64,000 nucleotides of DNA from Beutenbergia cavernae DSM 12333. GTDB taxonomy: Bacteria; Actinomycetota; Actinomycetes; Actinomycetales; Beutenbergiaceae. The DNA lies in contig NC_012669.1 in NCBI RefSeq assembly GCF_000023105.1, forward strand, positions 2,481,025-2,545,024, given 5' to 3'. This document shows positions 60,247-64,000 of the stretch, piece by piece. A program made the translations under genes and the position numbers. The number at the start of each line of letters is the position of its first letter. Within the stretch, counting starts at the first letter, position 1. The notes beneath the pieces are model-generated. The model was not told the origin of the DNA, did no database searches, and saw nothing but the letters and a program-made list of their open reading frames with translations.

Positions 60247-61442
60247 CGCCGGCGGAGCAGCGCCCCGGCCTCGGTCTCGAAGAGGCCGGGCTCCCAGCAC
60301 CAGTAGGCGTGGCTCCAGCCGTAGGAGGCGAACAGGTCGAGGAGGAACCTCCCGTGGGCGCGCACGCCCTCGTGCCTGCCGAACGCGCCCCACTCCCCCA
60401 CGATCACCGGCACGCCGAGCCGCTCCTGGGTCTCGCGGTGCCGTTCGAAGATGACGGCGACGCGTTCGTCGCTGGCGAGCGGGACGGCGTCGGTGTCGAC
60501 CACGAGGTCGTACCCGTGCGGCGCGTACGCGCCCGGGGCGACGTTCGCCGCGCACGGCACGCCCATGTTCGAGAAATAGCCGTTCCCCCGGAGGACGACG
60601 ACGCCGGGCGCTGCTTCGGAGAGCGCCGCCGCGAGGCGTGCGTAGAACGGGTCGAGCACGTCCGTCTCGAACGGGGCCGCGATCGGGGCGGCGGCGTCGC
60701 CGAGGGCGCGGTACAGGTCGGCGTCCGTGAGGTGGTCGAGCGCCGCGAGCTTGCGGGCCGGGTCGGCGAACGCGGCCGCCATCTGCGTGGCGTCGCCGAG
60801 CCCGGTGAGCTCGCCGAACGTGCCGAGCAGGTACCCGAAGATCTCGGGTGCACCGGATCCTGGCACGGGCTCGTTGAGGACGTCGAAGCCGAGCACCGCC
60901 TCGCGCCCCCCGAGGCGCGCGCCGACCGTCCGCCACATGGCGACGAACCGGTCCTGGATCCCGACGCCGCCGGGTCCGGGCCGGTTCGCCCAGAACGCGT
61001 CCCACGCCTCGTGCACCGCCGGTGAGGTCAGGTAGGCGTCGCTCCACAGCTCGGTGGGCTCGAACGGCTGCTCCGTGAGCGTCGCCCACGCCGGGGCGCC
61101 GTCGCCGAACGCATCCGAGTAGAGGTCCTGATGAGCGTCCAGGATGACGTGGAAGCCGCGTGCCGCGAGCAGGTCGACCTGCTCTTCGAGCCACGCCAGG
61201 TAGGACTCGTCGTACCTGCCTGGCTCCGGCTCGACGGCGGCCCAGACGAACCCGAGCCGCGCCAGGTCGAACCCGGCGTCGGCGAGGTCGTCGAGGTCCG
61301 CAGGGGTCCACACGCCGCGATAGGTGCGCGTGCCGGAGCCGTCGTCGTGCCCCTTCTCGACGAGGTTGATGCCATGGAAGATGCGCTCGCGGCCGGCCTC
61401 GTCGACGAAGCTCGTGCCGCGCGCCACGATGCGGTGCGCCAT
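60243..61442 (-). CDS. intracellular GH5 glycoside hydrolase (endoglycoceramidase-like)
   Basis: A 399-residue TIM-barrel hydrolase without signal peptide. The acid/base is Glu191 in FDVLNEPVPG and the nucleophile Glu350 in VIVGEWGAFG. The segment VILDAHQDLYSD with HQD is typical of the endoglycoceramidase-like part of GH5, as is FHGINLVEKG at the start. The enzyme presumably cleaves a beta-glycoside in the cytoplasm after import by the coupled GPH symporter. The natural substrate cannot be told. ATG 61442 lies six bases after TACGTT. Confidence 0.9.
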   Translation of the reverse strand: MAHRIVARGTSFVDEAGRERIFHGINLVEKGHDDGSGTRTYRGVWTPADLDDLADAGFDLARLGFVWAAVEPEPGRYDESYLAWLEEQVDLLAARGFHVILDAHQDLYSDAFGDGAPAWATLTEQPFEPTELWSDAYLTSPAVHEAWDAFWANRPGPGGVGIQDRFVAMWRTVGARLGGREAVLGFDVLNEPVPGSGAPEIFGYLLGTFGELTGLGDATQMAAAFADPARKLAALDHLTDADLYRALGDAAAPIAAPFETDVLDPFYARLAAALSEAAPGVVVLRGNGYFSNMGVPCAANVAPGAYAPHGYDLVVDTDAVPLASDERVAVIFERHRETQERLGVPVIVGEWGAFGRHEGVRAHGRFLLDLFASYGWSHAYWCWEPGLFETEAGALLRRR

Positions 61443-61448
61443 CGTCGG

Positions 61449-61454
61449 AACGTA
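61449..61454 (-). promoter_or_regulatory. -10 element (TACGTT) of the GH5-symporter operon
   Basis: TACGTT six bases before the ATG; leaderless type. Confidence 0.5.
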
Positions 61455-61512
61455 GCGCAGGGTCGTGGCGCGCACGGCGCGTTTCGGCCAGCGGTCGTGC
61501 CAGGCTGTCGGG

Positions 61513-62001
61513 ATGGACGTGGTGGTGCGCGGCGCCGGCGTCGAGGATGCCGCGGACGTGGCGCGGATCTACGTCGAGTCCTGGAACGCCGGCTTCGGGC
61601 ACCTGCTGCACACCCGCACCCTGGGCGACGACGACCGTGTGCGCTGGCGCCGAGCCCTCGCCGACGGGGTCGTGACGTGGCAGGTGGCGGAGCGGGGCGG
61701 CGTCGTCGTCGGCTTCGTCGGCACTGGACCGAGCCGTGACCCGGCCGATGGCGACCTCGGCGAGCTGGACACGATCGCCGTCGACCCGGGGCACTGGCGG
61801 AGCGGGGTCGGGTCGGCGCTGATGGCAGCCGCGCTCGCCGACCTGCGCGCCGCCGGGTACCCCCGCGCGGTGCTGTGGACAGTGGCCGGCTACGAGCGCG
61901 GCCTCGCCTTCTACACCCAGGCGGGATGGGTGCTCACGGGCGCCGTCCGAGACGACGGACACCAGGTCGCGCTCGCCCTGGATCTGGCGCCACAGATGTG
62001 A
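61513..62001 (+). CDS. GNAT-family N-acetyltransferase
   Basis: A 162-residue acetyl-CoA-dependent acyltransferase. The GNAT core is complete: VRGAGVEDAADVARIYVESWNAG at the start, LDTIAVDPGHWRSGVGSALM with the acetyl-CoA loop, and ERGLAFYTQAGWVLTG. Target unknown. It is divergent from the GH5 gene. A CAGGCT sequence six bases before the ATG resembles the leaderless -10 elements but lacks the first T. Confidence 0.9.
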   Translation: MDVVVRGAGVEDAADVARIYVESWNAGFGHLLHTRTLGDDDRVRWRRALADGVVTWQVAERGGVVVGFVGTGPSRDPADGDLGELDTIAVDPGHWRSGVGSALMAAALADLRAAGYPRAVLWTVAGYERGLAFYTQAGWVLTGAVRDDGHQVALALDLAPQM

Positions 62002-62071
62002 TTCAGCCCCACCCCACGTGGTATGTTGACGGCCGTCGCCAGGCGCCTGAGAGGGGTCTGCGGCACACCCC

Positions 62072-62159
62072 GTCCGGGTGGCGGAATTGGCAGACGCGCT
62101 AGCTTGAGGTGCTAGTGCCCGTATAGGGCGTGGGGGTTCAAGTCCCCCCTCGGACACCA
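62072..62159 (+). tRNA. tRNA-Leu (anticodon GAG)
   Basis: A class II cloverleaf with encoded CCA (62157-62159). Acceptor GTCCGGG pairs with CTCGGAC (one G-U pair); the D-arm contains GGAATTGGCAGA; the anticodon stem CTAGC/GCTAG holds loop TTGAGGT with GAG at 62106-62108; a long variable arm (TGCCCGTATAGGGCG) and a GGGGG-TTCAAGT-CCCCC T-arm follow. It reads CUC/CUU Leu codons. A strong hairpin terminates it. Confidence 0.97.
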
Positions 62160-62161
62160 CG

Positions 62162-62195
62162 CGAACGGCGGGACCCGGTCGGGTCCCGCCGTTCG
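62162..62195 (+). terminator. intrinsic terminator of tRNA-Leu(GAG)
   Basis: A perfect 15-bp stem (62162-62176 with 62181-62195) and a four-base loop begin two bases after the CCA end of the tRNA. Confidence 0.88.
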
Positions 62196-62226
62196 TCGTC
62201 TCCGCACGAGCGGATGGAGGGTCGCG

Positions 62227-63237
62227 ATGGCCGTGAGCATGAACGACGTGGCACGCCACGCCGGAGTCTCGCAACGGACGGTCTCGAACGTCGTCACCGG
62301 CAGCGTGAACGTCGCCCCTGCGACCCGGGAGAAGGTGCTCGCGAGCATCGAGGCGCTCGGCTACCGGCCGAACGTCGCGGCGCAGCGCCTTCGACGTGGC
62401 CGGACGGCGACCGTCACGCTCGCGGTGCCCAGCCTCCACGAGCGCTACTTCGCTGACCTCGCGGCCGCCGTCGTCGCGGAGGCCGACCGCCGTGATCTCA
62501 AGGTGCTGGTCGAGACGACGGACGGGGATCGCGAGAACGAGCTGGCGCTGCTGCGCGGCGGCGACCTCCTCACTGACGGCGTCATCATGAGCGCCGTCGC
62601 GCTGACGGCGCGGGACGAGGCGATCCGCCACCCGGACTACCCCCTCGTGCTGGTCGGTGACCGAGAGCTGTACAGCCAGCTCGACCACGTCGGCACGGAC
62701 AACCGTGGGGCGGCGCACGCCGCGGTGACGCACCTCCTCGAGCTGGGCCGCCGGCGGATCGTGCTCCTCGGGGGCCGGACCGGCCCGTCCCGCACGCTCG
62801 AGCTGCGCATGGCCGGCTACCGAGACGCGCTCGCCGAGCATCAGGTGGCGTACGACCCCGACCTCGTCGTGGCGTGCTCCTGGTCGCACGCCGCGGGCGA
62901 GCAGGCCGTGCGGGCGCTCCTCGAGCAGCCCGGCATCGCGTTCGACGCGCTCTTCGCGATGAACGACTCGGCGGCGCTCGGCGCCATCCGTGCGCTGGTC
63001 CGCGCGGGTAGGACTGTGCCCGCGGACGTGGCCGTCATCGGGTTCGACGACATCAAGGAGGCCCAGTTCTCCGTGCCGTCGCTGACCTCCGTCGGACCGG
63101 CGGCCGACGACCTCGCGGCGGCGGCGCTCGATCTCCTGGCCGCCCAGCTCGACGGCTCGCAGCGCGTCCCGGCTCACCACCGCACGCCGTTCCACCTGCA
63201 CGTCCGCGAGAGCACCGGCACGCCCGCGACCGCCTGA
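62227..63237 (+). CDS. LacI-family transcriptional regulator
   Basis: A 336-residue repressor. The HTH reads SMNDVARHAGVSQRTVSNVVTG (split over residues 4-25), with the hinge helix NVAAQRLRRGRT. The sensor domain is of the sugar-binding type: DGVIMSAVAL, FDALFAMNDSAALGAIRAL, VAVIGFDDIKEAQF. GGAGG precedes the ATG. Two palindromes in the following intergenic region (63276-63287 and 63319-63332) are likely its operators, so it should control the adjoining sugar ABC operon in response to its substrate. Confidence 0.93.
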   Translation: MAVSMNDVARHAGVSQRTVSNVVTGSVNVAPATREKVLASIEALGYRPNVAAQRLRRGRTATVTLAVPSLHERYFADLAAAVVAEADRRDLKVLVETTDGDRENELALLRGGDLLTDGVIMSAVALTARDEAIRHPDYPLVLVGDRELYSQLDHVGTDNRGAAHAAVTHLLELGRRRIVLLGGRTGPSRTLELRMAGYRDALAEHQVAYDPDLVVACSWSHAAGEQAVRALLEQPGIAFDALFAMNDSAALGAIRALVRAGRTVPADVAVIGFDDIKEAQFSVPSLTSVGPAADDLAAAALDLLAAQLDGSQRVPAHHRTPFHLHVRESTGTPATA

Positions 63238-63275
63238 CCTCTCCGCAACCGGCTCGACTCTCGATCACCCTCTTG

Positions 63276-63287
63276 TGCTACGTAGCA
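63276..63287. promoter_or_regulatory. LacI-type operator 1
   Basis: TGCTACGTAGCA is a perfect 12-base palindrome with a central CG, typical for LacI-family sites. Operator 2 has the same core; the centres are 44 bases apart. Confidence 0.65.
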
Positions 63288-63318
63288 ACGCTGTGCTTCC
63301 ATACCGCTCGACAGTGAG

Positions 63319-63332
63319 TTGCTACGAAGCAA
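63319..63332. promoter_or_regulatory. LacI-type operator 2
   Basis: TTGCTACGAAGCAA has TTGCT/AGCAA arms around a central CG and differs from operator 1 by one base in the shared core. It ends 18 bases before the binding-protein ATG, so bound repressor would block initiation. Confidence 0.65.
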
Positions 63333-63350
63333 TGACCACGAGGAGGTGGC

Positions 63351-64000
63351 ATGGTGAAGCGAACAGGACCCCCGACGCTCGACCGGAGGACACTCCTGCG
63401 CGCCGGGCTCGCCGGGGGTGCGGGGCTCGGGATCGGTGCACTGGGCGCGTGCGCGGCACCCGGGTCGACGACGGCTGCGGAGCTCGCGTTCTGGCACCTG
63501 ATGGGTGGCGGCGACGGCATCCGGATGGACGAGATCCTGCACGAGATGGCCGGTGAGCTCTCCGGTGCCCGGATCAAGCAGACGGTGCTCGCGTGGGGGA
63601 CGCCGTACTACACGAAGCTCGCCATGGCCTCAGCCGGAGGGCGCGCCCCCGATCTCGCCGTCGTGCACCTCTCCCGGCTGGCCGGGTACGCGCCCGGCGG
63701 CCTGCTCGACGAGTGGGACATCGCCCGCTTCGAGCCGTACGGCGTCTCGGAGGAGACGTTCGCCGCGCCGATCTTCGAGCGTATGCAGGTCGACGGGAAG
63801 CTGTTCGCCATCTCGCTCGACTCCCACGCGTTCGTGAGGTTCTTCAACCCGGACGTGGCCGACGCCGCCGGGCTCCTGGACGCCGACGGCACGATCCCCG
63901 CGGCGTCCGACGTCGAGGAGTTCGTCGACCAGGCCCGGGCGATGGCCGACGTCACCGGCGACCTCGGCATCTGCTACGGCTGGCTCGGCGACTCCGCCCA
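63351..64000 (+). CDS. sugar ABC transporter substrate-binding lipoprotein, N-terminal part
   Basis: The gene runs off the right edge; 216 full codons are present. AGGAGG precedes ATG 63351. The signal peptide has a twin-arginine pair in LDRRTLLRAG and ends GALGAC with lipidated Cys34, so Tat export of a lipoprotein is possible. The mature part, FWHLMGGGDGIRMDEI and PDLAVVHLSRLAGYAPGG, fits family 1 extracellular solute-binding proteins for sugars. It stands behind two LacI-type operators and probably starts a carbohydrate uptake operon whose permeases lie outside the window. Confidence 0.88.
   Translation, partial: MVKRTGPPTLDRRTLLRAGLAGGAGLGIGALGACAAPGSTTAAELAFWHLMGGGDGIRMDEILHEMAGELSGARIKQTVLAWGTPYYTKLAMASAGGRAPDLAVVHLSRLAGYAPGGLLDEWDIARFEPYGVSEETFAAPIFERMQVDGKLFAISLDSHAFVRFFNPDVADAAGLLDADGTIPAASDVEEFVDQARAMADVTGDLGICYGWLGDSA

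Noticed and set aside
61501-61506. CAGGCT six bases before the GNAT start as a leaderless -10 element
   Set aside because: It lacks the first T of TANNNT, so it was mentioned in the gene entry but not listed as a promoter.
58771-63201. A 1476-codon open frame on the - strand spanning symporter, GH5 region, tRNA and lacI
   Set aside because: Only the last 491 codons (the symporter) are protein-like; the rest runs antisense through lacI, the tRNA and GNAT genes.

Overview
The window is very GC-rich, gene-dense DNA from an actinobacterium. The evidence is a complete Pup-proteasome locus (mpa, dop, pup, prcB, prcA, pafA), mycothiol biosynthesis (mshC), mycothiol-dependent-type enzymes, an ANTAR response regulator of the PdtaR type, a DUF5703 gene, and the actinobacterial hisI-trpE-trpCBA-lgt-gltBD-pyk gene order. 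This arrangement and the sugar-utilisation genes at the right end suggest the order Micrococcales, perhaps near Cellulomonadaceae or Beutenbergiaceae. That placement is an inference from gene content and order only. I see no transposase, IS end, phage gene or CRISPR array. No stretch longer than about 300 bases lacks a gene.

Layout. 1-4.4 kb: branched-chain amino-acid ABC importer (livH end, livM, livG, livF) facing its own binding protein across a strong bidirectional terminator. 4.5-7 kb: PdtaR-like regulator, an odd short-variable-loop tRNA-Leu(CAA), and an ECF42-type sigma factor with its YCII/DGPF partner. 7-12 kb: Ser/Thr kinase, then pyk followed by three overlapping paralogous lipoprotein genes. 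12-26 kb: gltBD, lgt and the tryptophan operon with its usual small membrane-protein companions, headed by hisI. 26-33 kb: a block of accessory genes (a DinB-like enzyme, a heterodimeric ABC exporter, OsmC, a quinone-reductase-like enzyme and its divergent XRE regulator) between hisI and hisF. 34-45 kb: the Pup-proteasome locus with trmI, a site-2-type protease and a HAD phosphatase upstream of mpa. 45-55 kb: PAC2, mshC, CorA, uppP, aldo/keto reductase, small conserved proteins, M20 and M3 peptidases. 55-64 kb: a second YCII gene, a phytoene-desaturase-like oxidoreductase, two MFS proteins, an intracellular GH5 hydrolase, tRNA-Leu(GAG), and a LacI regulator followed by twin operators and the first gene of a sugar ABC operon, which runs off the window.

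How the genes work together. Many genes overlap by ATGA, GTGA or TGATG, so translational coupling is the rule. At least eleven genes carry a TANNNT -10 element ending 6-8 nt before the start codon, with no Shine-Dalgarno sequence; they are probably transcribed as leaderless mRNAs. The two YCII genes, 48 kb apart, share a promoter of the type TGTCNN-N17-CGWC, which suggests one ECF42 regulon. The most striking lesion is a one-base frameshift in prcA at a run of four G. It destroys the alpha-subunit C-terminus and opens a frame into pafA. It may be a sequencing error or a true mutation.
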